Below are positions 1-6,978 of a DNA stretch of 13,028 bases, in pieces. The position numbers and the translations under genes were made by a program. Within the stretch, counting starts at the first letter, position 1. Each line of letters begins with the position of its first letter. The stretch comes from JASFUX01 sp050050115 (GTDB lineage Bacteria > Pseudomonadota > Alphaproteobacteria > Caulobacterales > Maricaulaceae), in assembly GCA_050050115.1 (NCBI GenBank), contig JASFUX010000080.1:1-13028 (forward strand), in the 5' to 3' direction. The notes beneath the pieces are model-generated. The model did not search any database. It saw nothing but the letters and a program-made list of their open reading frames with translations, and had not been told where the DNA came from.

Positions 1-641
1 AGGACGAGGTGGATGATGTTCTCGGTCAGGTCGTGCTCGCCGGACGAAATCCAGATCTTCTGGCCGGTGATCTTGTAGGTTCCGTCGCCCTGGGGAACGG
101 CCTTGGTCTTCAGCATGCCGAGGTCGGTGCCGCAGTGAGGCTCGGTCAGGTTCATCGTGCCGCCCCACTTGCCCGCGAGCATGTTGGGCAGATAGGTGCG
201 CTTCTGCTCGTCCGAGCCGCCGACCTCAAGCGCGGTCGCCGCACCGATCGTCAGTCCAGGGTACATGCCGAACGCCATGCAGGCGCTCGAAACCATCTCG
301 TTGAGGCCGAGCTTCAAGACATTCGGCAGGCCCTGGCCGCCATATTCAGGATCCGACGCGATGCCGGTGAAGCCAGCCTCGGTGAACTTCGCATAAACGT
401 CCTTGTATCCCGGCGGCGTCGTCACGGAGCCGTCGTCGGAGCGCTTGCAGCCGTTCAAGTCGCCGCCGCGATTAAGCGGATGGATCTCGGACTCGGCGAA
501 CTTGGCGGCCTCGCCGAGGATCGCGTCGCGGATGTCCTTGGGCGCTTCGGAGAAAGCCGGCAGATTCGAATACCGGTCCACGTCGAGCACTTCGTCGAGC
601 ACGAAGGTCATGTCGCGCAGCGGCGCCTTGTAGATGGTCAT
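1..641 (-). CDS. Acyl-CoA dehydrogenase, DmdC-like family (N-terminal part, truncated by window edge)
   Basis: FAD-dependent alpha,beta-dehydrogenation of an acyl-CoA thioester. The first 213 codons are visible and the rest lies left of position 1. The start reads MTIYKAPLRDMTFVLDEVLD, the short N-terminal extension typical of the long (about 590 aa) acyl-CoA dehydrogenases that include 3-methylmercaptopropionyl-CoA dehydrogenase (DmdC). Then come an alpha-helical N domain (FGMYPGLTIGAATAL), the flavin/substrate segment GTMNLTEPHCGTDLG in the usual M-x-LTEP-x-x-G-(S/T)-D position, and YKITGQKIWISSGEHD, the start of the beta domain. The ATG at 641 is preceded by AGGGA nine bases upstream. It lies 74 nt downstream of the merR gene on the same strand, which suggests co-transcription and possible control by that regulator. 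The substrate cannot be told from this fragment; DMSP catabolism is only one possibility, since most family members are annotated generically. The gene is absent from a closed-ORF list only because it is open at the window edge. Confidence 0.9.
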   Translation of the reverse strand, partial: MTIYKAPLRDMTFVLDEVLDVDRYSNLPAFSEAPKDIRDAILGEAAKFAESEIHPLNRGGDLNGCKRSDDGSVTTPPGYKDVYAKFTEAGFTGIASDPEYGGQGLPNVLKLGLNEMVSSACMAFGMYPGLTIGAATALEVGGSDEQKRTYLPNMLAGKWGGTMNLTEPHCGTDLGMLKTKAVPQGDGTYKITGQKIWISSGEHDLTENIIHLV

Positions 642-715
642 GTCCGAAGTTCCCTGTTCTCTCAGCCCACAATTCAGAAGAAGCGCCGACGCCGCGGTTC
701 AACGCCCGCCGACAA

Positions 716-1210
716 TTAGTCCTCCGCAGCCACGGCGGCCGCACCGTCTCCATTGATGAATGACCGCGCCAGAGCCTCGAAGGCGGCGGCGCGGGATTTG
801 AGGTCCTCGCTCGGCTCGCGATCGGCGAGGCGCGCTTCAAGCCATTCGCAGCCGTGCTCCAGATCTTCGATCGCATGCTCGATGTCGGCGCGCTGGCGAC
901 GCAGGTCGGCGAGCCGGCAATGCAGCTTGTCGCGCATCTGCGCCAGGGCGCCGCGCTCGTTCGGATCCATCTCGTGCAGATCGAGCATCTCGCCGATCTC
1001 GTCGAGCGAGAAGCCGACGCGCTTGCCGCGCAGGATCAGCGCCAGCCGGGCGCGGTCGTTGGCCGAATAGACCCGGCCGCGGCCGTCCCGCGCCGGGCGC
1101 AGCAGTCCCTTCGTCTCGTAAAACCGCAAAGTCCGCGGCGTGACGTCGAACTCCGCGCACAGCTCGCGGATCGAAAAGGTCAGCCGGGAGGGGACGGGCT
1201 GGAGCGACAT
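716..1210 (-). CDS. MerR-family transcriptional regulator (LiuR-like)
   Basis: A 164-aa DNA-binding regulator. The winged helix-turn-helix occupies about residues 11-75: FSIRELCAEFDVTPRTLRFY is the MerR recognition helix signature, GLLRP and GRGRVYS form the wing, and GFSLDEIGEMLDL is the second helix pair. Residues about 80-120 form a dimerisation coiled coil (MRDKLHCRLADLRRQRADI). The metal-binding cysteine pattern of MerR/CueR/ZntR is not evident, so this is probably a metabolite-sensing type. MerR regulators of this size next to acyl-CoA dehydrogenases resemble LiuR, which controls branched-chain amino-acid and fatty-acid breakdown; that assignment is inference from context. The ATG at 1210 is chosen because an in-frame TGA lies 9 nt upstream. 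There is no Shine-Dalgarno, and a -10-like TATAGT (1224-1219) sits so close that the transcript may be leaderless. The gene starts a probable two-gene unit with the dehydrogenase and is divergent from podJ. Confidence 0.92.
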   Translation of the reverse strand: MSLQPVPSRLTFSIRELCAEFDVTPRTLRFYETKGLLRPARDGRGRVYSANDRARLALILRGKRVGFSLDEIGEMLDLHEMDPNERGALAQMRDKLHCRLADLRRQRADIEHAIEDLEHGCEWLEARLADREPSEDLKSRAAAFEALARSFINGDGAAAVAAED

Positions 1211-1218
1211 GCGGGCTC

Positions 1219-1245
1219 ACTATATGACGTTTACGTCAACGTCAA
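1219..1245 (-). promoter_or_regulatory. Probable MerR operator and promoter (ACGT repeats)
   Basis: On the plus strand TGACGT-TT-ACGTCA (1225-1238) is a perfect inverted repeat, and a third ACGT follows at 1239-1242, so ACGT recurs at 1227, 1233 and 1239 with a 6-bp period. On the minus strand this reads as two tandem TTGACG hexamers (1245-1240 and 1239-1234) followed by TATAGT (1224-1219). The predicted transcription start is therefore at or within a few bases of the merR ATG at 1210. The palindrome lies between the candidate -35 and -10, as in MerR-type promoters, although the 15-bp spacer is shorter than their usual 19-20 bp. Autoregulation is inferred. Confidence 0.6.
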
Positions 1246-1301
1246 TAAAAATCGCGCGCCAGGCGAACCTGTGAGCAAAGCGTGCATGCGGTATTCCATG
1301 C

Positions 1302-1317
1302 TTAAGCGGCTGTTAAC
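1302..1317 (+). promoter_or_regulatory. CtrA binding site (perfect TTAA-N7-TTAAC)
   Basis: TTAA (1302-1305), a 7-nt spacer GCGGCTG, then TTAAC (1313-1317) match the full consensus of the cell-cycle response regulator CtrA with correct spacing. The site is 139 nt upstream of the podJ-like ATG and 91 nt upstream of merR, in the shared divergent region. It is the only perfect full-length match I found in the window. Whether it activates or represses is not visible; no convincing -10 element at the spacing of CtrA-activated promoters was seen downstream. Confidence 0.7.
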
Positions 1318-1380
1318 CGCATCCCCAGAAACGTCGTTTGACGCGCCTGTATTTTGGGGACATCGCGCACAGATCGCTGC

Positions 1381-1420
1381 GATTCAGTTAGGTCTGTCGC
1401 TCGGGCGATTCCCCCGAATC
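1381..1420. promoter_or_regulatory. Cluster of three GANTC sites (CcrM methylation / GcrA-type control)
   Basis: GATTC at 1381-1385, GATTC at 1407-1411 and GAATC at 1416-1420 give three CcrM target sites in 40 bp, ending 36 nt before the podJ-like start codon. The last two form an inverted repeat CGATTC-CCCC-GAATCG (1406-1421). In the podJ coding region I counted GANTC only about once per 470 bp, so the clustering is unusual. In Caulobacter, promoters with GANTC near the start site are typical of the GcrA-CcrM regulon, and podJ is a reported GcrA target there. The promoter itself is not clear; a TTGACG (1338-1343) could be its -35. Confidence 0.6.
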
Positions 1421-1441
1421 GGGTCGTATTCGGGCGTGACC

Positions 1442-1447
1442 GAGGAG
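1442..1447 (+). promoter_or_regulatory. Ribosome binding site that fixes the podJ start
   Basis: GAGGAG lies 8 nt before the ATG at 1456. This selects 1456 over the longer open frame, which begins at a TTG at 1354 and would run through the GANTC/promoter region. Confidence 0.8.
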
Positions 1448-1455
1448 CGGTAAAG

Positions 1456-4400
1456 ATGGCGGCGGAAAGCTCTTGGAGCTTAAGAGGCGTTGATCCGCGC
1501 GCGCGGGAAATTGCGCGCGCGGCGGCCAAGCGCGAGGGCATCACCATCGGCGAGTGGCTCAACCGCCAGCTCCTCGAAGACGGTGAAGCGAGCGCCGACA
1601 ACGACCCCGCCGGCGCCTATGACGACCCCGAAGCCCTCCAACATCTGCTCGACCGTCTGTCGCGCCGGATCGAGGCGGCCGAGCACCGCTCGACGCTGGC
1701 GATCACCGGCATCGATCAATCCGTCCTCGGCGTAATCTCGCGCCTGCAAAGCGCTGAAGAGCTGCAGAGCGAGCTCTCCCAGCGCTACAACACCGCGCTC
1801 AACGAGCTGCGTCAGACCCAGACAGCGCTGCAGAACCGGATCGCCAAGCTCGAGCGCGAAGGCGGCGACCTCGGCGGCCTCGAAGCGTTGAAATCGCTTG
1901 AAGAGGCGCTCGCGAAGCTCGCCAACCAGGTCTACGACTCCGAGACGGACACCCGCTCTCGCCTCGATGCTCTGCGCTCGGACATTGAGCGCGCCTCGAA
2001 GCGCTCGGGCGACCGGATCGACACCGTCTCGCGCGCCCTCGACGAGCGGCTCGCCGACGTCGAGCGCAAGGTCGACACCGACCTCGACGGCGTCACCGAC
2101 ACGGTCGCGCGCGAGGTCGAGGCCGCCGCGCGCAAGCTCGGCCGCGACTTCCACGCTGCGAGCGCGAAAGTCGACCAGGTCGACAAGGATCTGCAGTCGG
2201 TGCGCGAGGACATGGACCGCGCGCGCGGCGACATCGAGGCGATGGTCGCCGACCGCGCCGAAGCGGGCCGCGAGCAGATCGAAAGCCTCGAAAGCGCCAT
2301 CGGCGACGTCAACGCCCGCCTCGGCTCGGCCGAACGGGTCACCGACCGCGCGATCAAAGCGCTTGAGCAGTCCTTCTCCGAACTCGACGCCCGGATGAAG
2401 TCCGCCGAAGACCGCCTCGACACCCTCGACGAGGCGAACGGAGGCGAGGACCTGTCAGAGCAGCTCGAGGCGCGCTTCTCCGACCTCTCGCGCGAGCTGG
2501 CCGACAGCGTGTCGACCACGCGCGCCGAACTCGCCGCCAAGATGGCCGAGATCGCCCGCGATCAGGACGCCTCGACGCTGGCGAGCCGGCTTGAGGACAT
2601 GGGCCAACAGATCGACGACGCCGAGCGCCGCCAGCGCGGCACGCTCGAGCGCATCTCCGGCGAGGTCGCCAAGCTCGCCGGCGCGGTCGAGGCGCGCGTG
2701 CGCAAGGGCGAAACCGCGCTCGGCGAACGCTTGGAGTCCGTCCAAGACGCCGCCGACGCCGCGAGCAAGAAGAGCGCGGCGAGCGAAGCGAAAACGGCCA
2801 AGCTGTCCGACGAGATCGCCGACCTGCAGGCGCGCATCTCCGACGCCGAAGCCGCCTCGGCGGCGGCGGTCGACGAGGTCTCGCGCCGCGTCGACGCGAT
2901 CGGAGACGCGCCGGCCGCAGGCGTCAGCGACGAAGCGCTCGCCGCGCGGATCGCCGAAAGCGAGCAGCGCACCCGCGAGATGGTCGATGGCGCGCTCGCC
3001 GACATGGGCCGCCGGGTCGACTCCGCGGACGAGAAGGCCGCTTCGCACGTCAGCCCCGTGCAATCCGCCCTCGAAGCCTTGCGCGAGCGGCTCGACACGC
3101 TCGAAGCGGGCGGCTCTATAGCCCCGCTTCCCAGCTTTGAAGAGCCCGCGCCCGACGTCGAGCTGATCGACGACGCCGAAACGCCGGCTGAAACGCCCGC
3201 CGAACCTTTCGCGGAGTCGTTCGCGGATACGTTCGAGGAACCTGCTCAGGCCGCGCCGGACGATCTGCGCGCCGACGACGAGAGCTTCGAGATCGAGCTC
3301 GACCTCGGCGACGACATAGAGTTCGAACCGTCTACGGATGAGGCCGCCGCGCCGGAAACGGACGACACGATCGAAACGACGAGCGACGAAGCCCCGGCCT
3401 TCGACGAGCCGGACTTCGAAGCCCCCGACCTTGAGTCGTTCAGCGAAGAGACGACGACGGAATCCTTTGACGTCGAGTTCGCCGAGGGCGGCGACGAGAC
3501 GAGCGAGGACGGCTTCGACGGCGGCTCCTTCAGCTTCTCGGACGACGAGCTTGAAGGCGACGGCGACGAGGACGACAGCTTCGATCTGGTGTTCGGCGGC
3601 GAAGAGCGCACCGGAAAAAGCGCCAAGGACAAGGACGACACGGACGATTTCCTGCGCGTGGCGCGCGATGCGGCCCGCGACCCCGGCAAGGCCGAGGCCG
3701 ACGCCGATCCGGGCTTTGGCCCCGTCGCCAACGCCCCGGCGGGTAAATCCAAAAAAGGCCGCTCGCTGCTCGCCGCAGCGGGCGGGCTCGCCGTGCTTGC
3801 GGTCGGCGCGGCCGGCTACATCGCTCTGCGCGACGCCGCTTCGACGACCGGAACTGGCGAACAGGACGCCAATCCGCTCGACGACGTCTTCGGCGGCGCT
3901 GAAGCGCCGTCAGGCTTTGCGACCATCGAGCCGGGACCAATCTCCGCAACCGCATCGCCGTTCGGGGAAGGCGCGATCCCAGTCGACCTCGACGCCGCCA
4001 CGGGGCCGGACTTCTCGCTCTTCGCCGAAGGCGGCGCGCTGTTCGCCCCGATCGAGCCCGAAACGCCGGTCGACCCGGCAGAGATGACGGCGCTGATCGA
4101 CCGCGCCATCGCCTATGCGCCGGACGCGCCCGCCGCACCTCCGGTCGCGCCCGAGCCCGAGACGACGACCGCCGCACCGGCGCCGACCCCGGCCGAAGAG
4201 CCGGCGACCGACGTCGCATCGCTCGGCGAACCTGCGCCGGCCGTCGAAGAACCAATCCTCCCCGCGACACCGCCGGCTTCCGAAGCGCCTGCCGAAGAAG
4301 CCGCCGTGACGCCCGCCCCGTCCGAGACCGAGCCCGAAGCCGCGACTGAGACCGCCGCGCCCTCGCCCGCTCCGACGCCAGCGAACGCGATCACGCTCGA

Positions 4401-5196
4401 GGCTGCGGCCGAGGCCGGCGATCCGATCGCTCAGTTCGAATACGGCGGCGCACTGCTCGATCAGGGCGACCTGACCCAAGGCGTGCGACTGATGCGCCAG
4501 GCCGCTGAGAACGGCCTGCCGGCTGCGCAGTACCGTCTCGCCAAGCTCTACGAAACCGGGCGCGGCGTTGATCTCGACCTCGCCGAAGCGCGCCGCTGGA
4601 CCGAGCGCGCGGCCAACGCCGGCCACCGCCGGGCGATGCACAACCTCGGCATCTTCTACGCCGAAGGCCGCGGCGCGCCGCAGGACTTCAACGAAGCCGG
4701 CCGCTGGTTCGAGGAAGCCGCCCTCTTCGGCTCGACCGACTCTCAGTTCAACCTCGCGGTCCTCTATGAGCAGGGCCTCGGGGTGCAGCTCTCCCCGCCC
4801 GACGCCTACGCTTGGTTCTCCATCGCCGCCCGCGCCGGAGACGAAGGCGCCGCCGATCGCGCGACCGCCGTCGCCGAACGGCTGACGCCGCAGGCCCGCG
4901 AGCGCGCCGACGAGGCGGTGCGCCGCTTCTCGCCGCGTCCGCTCGACGAAGAGGTCAACGGGATCTTCCGCAACACGCCCTGGAGCACCGCCGGGGTCGA
5001 CCAGCGCACCTCCATCGCCCGCGCCCAGGCGGCCCTTTCAGCGCTCGGCTACGAGCCCGGGCCCGCGGACGGCGTCATGGGGCAGGTGACCCGTTCAGCC
5101 GTCCAGAGCTATCAGGCTTCCGCCGGCCTCGAGCCCACTGGGGACATCGACGCGGCCTTGGTGGAAAAACTGGAAGCGGACGTCGCCGGACTCTAG
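1456..5196 (+). CDS. podJ: PodJ-like polar organelle development / localization factor
   Basis: A 1246-aa single-pass membrane polarity scaffold. In Caulobacter, PodJ localises at the new pole and recruits factors for pili, holdfast and stalked-pole development. The full PodJ architecture is visible. Residues 1-45 hold the conserved opening (SWSLRGVDPRAREIARAAAKREGITIGEWLNR). Residues about 60-550 form a long heptad-rich coiled coil. Residues about 556-730 are an acidic Pro/Ser/Glu-rich disordered stretch. The pre-membrane motif DFLRVARDAAR is at 731-741. One membrane helix spans about 770-791, after KKGR. A Pro/Ala/Glu-rich periplasmic linker runs about 800-975. Four 36-residue-type Sel1 repeats occupy 983-1123, plus a partial fifth. 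A peptidoglycan-binding domain (about 1182-1246, ALGYEPGPADGVMGQVTRSAVQSYQ) ends the protein. It is longer than Caulobacter PodJ (about 970 aa), mostly in coiled coil and linker. Upstream CtrA and GANTC sites fit cell-cycle control. A TSUP gene follows 15 nt after the stop. Confidence 0.9.
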   Translation: MAAESSWSLRGVDPRAREIARAAAKREGITIGEWLNRQLLEDGEASADNDPAGAYDDPEALQHLLDRLSRRIEAAEHRSTLAITGIDQSVLGVISRLQSAEELQSELSQRYNTALNELRQTQTALQNRIAKLEREGGDLGGLEALKSLEEALAKLANQVYDSETDTRSRLDALRSDIERASKRSGDRIDTVSRALDERLADVERKVDTDLDGVTDTVAREVEAAARKLGRDFHAASAKVDQVDKDLQSVREDMDRARGDIEAMVADRAEAGREQIESLESAIGDVNARLGSAERVTDRAIKALEQSFSELDARMKSAEDRLDTLDEANGGEDLSEQLEARFSDLSRELADSVSTTRAELAAKMAEIARDQDASTLASRLEDMGQQIDDAERRQRGTLERISGEVAKLAGAVEARVRKGETALGERLESVQDAADAASKKSAASEAKTAKLSDEIADLQARISDAEAASAAAVDEVSRRVDAIGDAPAAGVSDEALAARIAESEQRTREMVDGALADMGRRVDSADEKAASHVSPVQSALEALRERLDTLEAGGSIAPLPSFEEPAPDVELIDDAETPAETPAEPFAESFADTFEEPAQAAPDDLRADDESFEIELDLGDDIEFEPSTDEAAAPETDDTIETTSDEAPAFDEPDFEAPDLESFSEETTTESFDVEFAEGGDETSEDGFDGGSFSFSDDELEGDGDEDDSFDLVFGGEERTGKSAKDKDDTDDFLRVARDAARDPGKAEADADPGFGPVANAPAGKSKKGRSLLAAAGGLAVLAVGAAGYIALRDAASTTGTGEQDANPLDDVFGGAEAPSGFATIEPGPISATASPFGEGAIPVDLDAATGPDFSLFAEGGALFAPIEPETPVDPAEMTALIDRAIAYAPDAPAAPPVAPEPETTTAAPAPTPAEEPATDVASLGEPAPAVEEPILPATPPASEAPAEEAAVTPAPSETEPEAATETAAPSPAPTPANAITLEAAAEAGDPIAQFEYGGALLDQGDLTQGVRLMRQAAENGLPAAQYRLAKLYETGRGVDLDLAEARRWTERAANAGHRRAMHNLGIFYAEGRGAPQDFNEAGRWFEEAALFGSTDSQFNLAVLYEQGLGVQLSPPDAYAWFSIAARAGDEGAADRATAVAERLTPQARERADEAVRRFSPRPLDEEVNGIFRNTPWSTAGVDQRTSIARAQAALSALGYEPGPADGVMGQVTRSAVQSYQASAGLEPTGDIDAALVEKLEADVAGL

Positions 5197-5211
5197 TAGA
5201 CCACCGCGATC

Positions 5212-6129
5212 ATGCAGATCTTCCTGCCGATCGCAGACATCTCGGTCAATCTGATCTGGCTGTTGGGCCTCGGCGCAGCCGTGGGCTTTCTCTCCGGCAT
5301 GTTCGGCGTGGGCGGCGGTTTTCTGATGACGCCGATGCTGATCTTCACCGGCATTCCGCCCGCCGTCGCGGTCTCGACCGAAGCCAATCAGATCACCGCA
5401 TCCTCGACCTCGGGCGCGATCGCGCATTGGCGGCGGCAGGGCGTCGATCTGCGCATGGGGCTGCTGCTCGTCGCCGGCGGCGCCGTCGGCTCGGTCCTCG
5501 GGGTCGCCATCTTCTCAGCGCTGCGCGAGAGCGGGCAGATCGACGTGTTCATCGCCCTCGCCTACGTCTCATTCCTGTCGATCATCGGCGGGCTGATGCT
5601 GGCCGAGAGCGTGCGCGCGCTGCGCCGCGACCCCGACGCGCCGGCGTCCACGCGGCCGCGCGGCCAGCGCTTCGCCTTTTTGCGCGCGCTGCCCTGGCAG
5701 ATGCACTTTCCTACCTCGGGCCTGCAGATCTCGATCATCCCGCCGATCGCGCTCGGCGTGCTCGTCGGCATGCTCGCCGCGCTCATGGGCGTGGGCGGCG
5801 GCTTCATCATGGTTCCGGCGATGATCTATCTGCTGCGCATGCCGACCAACGTCGTCGTCGGCACCTCGCTCTTCCAGATCGTGTTCGTCACTGCGATCAC
5901 CACCTTCCTCCAGGCGGTCGAGAACCAGACCGTGGACGTCGTGCTCGCCGCCTGTCTGATCGTCGGCGGCGTCATCGGCGCCCAGGTCGGCGCCCGGGTC
6001 GGGGCGCGCTTTCGCGCCGAGCAGCTGCGCGCGGGCCTCGCGCTCATGGTGCTCGTGGTGGGTCTTAAGCTCGCTTACGACCTGATCGTCACGCCGGGCG
6101 AGATGTTCGCCCTGATGCCGGCGCTATGA
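5212..6129 (+). CDS. TSUP family permease (TauE/SafE, DUF81)
   Basis: A 305-aa integral membrane protein of the TSUP family, whose characterised members move sulfite, sulfoacetate, thiosulfate or other organosulfur anions across the inner membrane. It shows the internal duplication typical of the family: FGVGGGFLMTP at residues 31-41 and GVGGGFIMVP beginning at residue 193 occupy equivalent positions in the two halves. About eight hydrophobic segments are separated by a charged cytoplasmic loop with many arginines (about residues 135-165). The ATG at 5212 gives the expected N-terminus right before the first helix, but no good Shine-Dalgarno precedes it. The gene starts 15 nt after the podJ stop and its own stop overlaps the next ATG (ATGA at 6126-6129), so translational coupling on both sides is likely. 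Substrate is unknown; no sulfur-metabolism gene is adjacent, so sulfite export should not be assumed. Confidence 0.9.
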   Translation: MQIFLPIADISVNLIWLLGLGAAVGFLSGMFGVGGGFLMTPMLIFTGIPPAVAVSTEANQITASSTSGAIAHWRRQGVDLRMGLLLVAGGAVGSVLGVAIFSALRESGQIDVFIALAYVSFLSIIGGLMLAESVRALRRDPDAPASTRPRGQRFAFLRALPWQMHFPTSGLQISIIPPIALGVLVGMLAALMGVGGGFIMVPAMIYLLRMPTNVVVGTSLFQIVFVTAITTFLQAVENQTVDVVLAACLIVGGVIGAQVGARVGARFRAEQLRAGLALMVLVVGLKLAYDLIVTPGEMFALMPAL

Positions 6130-6908
6130 TCCGCGCCGCGCTCCTCCTTCTCGCAACGCTGGCGACGTCAGCCGCGTCTTCAGTCGGGGCGACGGCGCAG
6201 GAGCCGCGCCCGCCGAACGTCGCTGCGGCGCTGACCGACGAGCAGGTGCTGATCACCTCGCGCTTCACCGGGGCGCGCATCGACGTCTTCGGCGTGGTCA
6301 GCGATCTGCGCGAGACCGACGACATCCTCGTGATCGTGCTCGGACCGCGCGAGCCGGTGCGGATCGTGCGCAAGGAGCGGCGCGCCGGCGTCTGGGTGAA
6401 CGGCGCGCCGCAGCGCTTCGAGCGCGTGCCCGGCTATCACGCCGCGGCGAGCACGCGGCCGCTTGCCGAGATCGAGGGCGCGGACGCGATCATGAACGGC
6501 GAGATGAGCGTCACCTTCCCCTCGCCCGACGACCCTTCGCCCGATGACGAGACCGTCGCGTCCGACGATCTTGACGCCTACCGCGCCGCGCTCGTCCGGA
6601 TCCGCACCCGCGAGGGCGTCTACCGCAACATGCCGAGCGGCGTCGACCGGTTCGACGGCGGCCTCTTCCGCGCGCGCGTCCTGCTCCCGCCCGGATCGCC
6701 GACCGGGGTCTATCGCGCCGAAGTCTTCGTCTTCCGCGACGGCCAGGTGACCTCGGCGCGCGCCTCGGAGCTCGAGGTGATCAAGATCGGCATAGAGCGG
6801 TTCATCACCGAAGCCGCGATCGAGCACCCGATGCTCTACGGCGTCGGCTGCGTGCTCCTCGCCGGCGTGTCGGGCTGGCTCGCGGGCGCGATGTTCAGGC
6901 GGCGATAG
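6126..6908 (+). CDS. TIGR02186 / Alph_Pro_TM family exported, membrane-anchored protein
   Basis: A 260-aa protein of unknown function. Residues 1-24 are a signal peptide (hydrophobic core LLLLATLATSAASS, likely cleavage at ATA|Q). Residues about 30-225 form a soluble, beta-rich, probably Ig-like periplasmic domain. Conserved-looking stretches are VLITSRFTGARIDVFGVV near its start, DILVIVLGP, GVWVNG, and PPGSPTGVYRAEVFVFRDG near its end. Residues about 236-256 are a C-terminal membrane helix (YGVGCVLLAGVSGWLAGAMF) followed by RRR, giving a type I topology with the domain outside. Layout and motifs match the alphaproteobacteria-restricted family TIGR02186 (PF09608). The ATG overlaps the TSUP stop (ATGA), implying coupled synthesis and probably a physical partnership with that permease. 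That role, for example as a periplasmic accessory subunit, is inference. The only cysteine outside the signal peptide is in the membrane helix, so thiol chemistry in the periplasmic domain is unlikely. Confidence 0.85.
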   Translation: MIRAALLLLATLATSAASSVGATAQEPRPPNVAAALTDEQVLITSRFTGARIDVFGVVSDLRETDDILVIVLGPREPVRIVRKERRAGVWVNGAPQRFERVPGYHAAASTRPLAEIEGADAIMNGEMSVTFPSPDDPSPDDETVASDDLDAYRAALVRIRTREGVYRNMPSGVDRFDGGLFRARVLLPPGSPTGVYRAEVFVFRDGQVTSARASELEVIKIGIERFITEAAIEHPMLYGVGCVLLAGVSGWLAGAMFRRR

Positions 6909-6916
6909 AAGAGCGA

Positions 6917-6978
6917 CTAGAGCAAATCCACGTTTCCGGACGGAAAACCGGATTCCACTTTTCCTGGAAAAGCTCTAG
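6917..6978. repeat. Palindromic mosaic repeat (RIME/REP-like) between convergent genes
   Basis: A 62-bp element bounded by the perfect inverted ends CTAGAGC (6917-6923) and GCTCTAG (6972-6978). Inside are two smaller stems, TTTCCG-GA-CGGAAA and CTTTTCC-T-GGAAAAG. On the minus strand its core contains GGAAAAGTGG and CCGGTTTTCC, which resemble the dispersed intergenic palindromes of Rhizobiales and relatives (GGAAAAGTGGGAACCGGTTTTCC-like, RIME elements). It lies exactly between the 3' ends of the TIGR02186 gene (stop at 6908) and the pdeM gene, so it probably serves as a two-way transcription end or mRNA 3' stabiliser. There is one copy in this window. Its right end supplies the pdeM stop codon. 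Confidence 0.75.

Noticed and set aside
1354..1455. N-terminal extension of the podJ-like frame back to a TTG at 1354
   Set aside because: GAGGAG 8 nt before the ATG at 1456 and the conserved SWSLRGVDPRARE start right after it support 1456; the extension would cover the GANTC cluster.
1480..4641. Many long open frames in other frames and on the minus strand across podJ (for example 3530-4270 and 3910-4641)
   Set aside because: These are shadows caused by high GC and codon bias. Their translations are Arg/Ser/Ala-rich without domains and they overlap a well-supported gene.
4812..6068. 418-aa plus-strand frame spanning the podJ end and the TSUP gene
   Set aside because: It is a shadow frame, extremely Arg-rich, overlapping two genes with clear family motifs.
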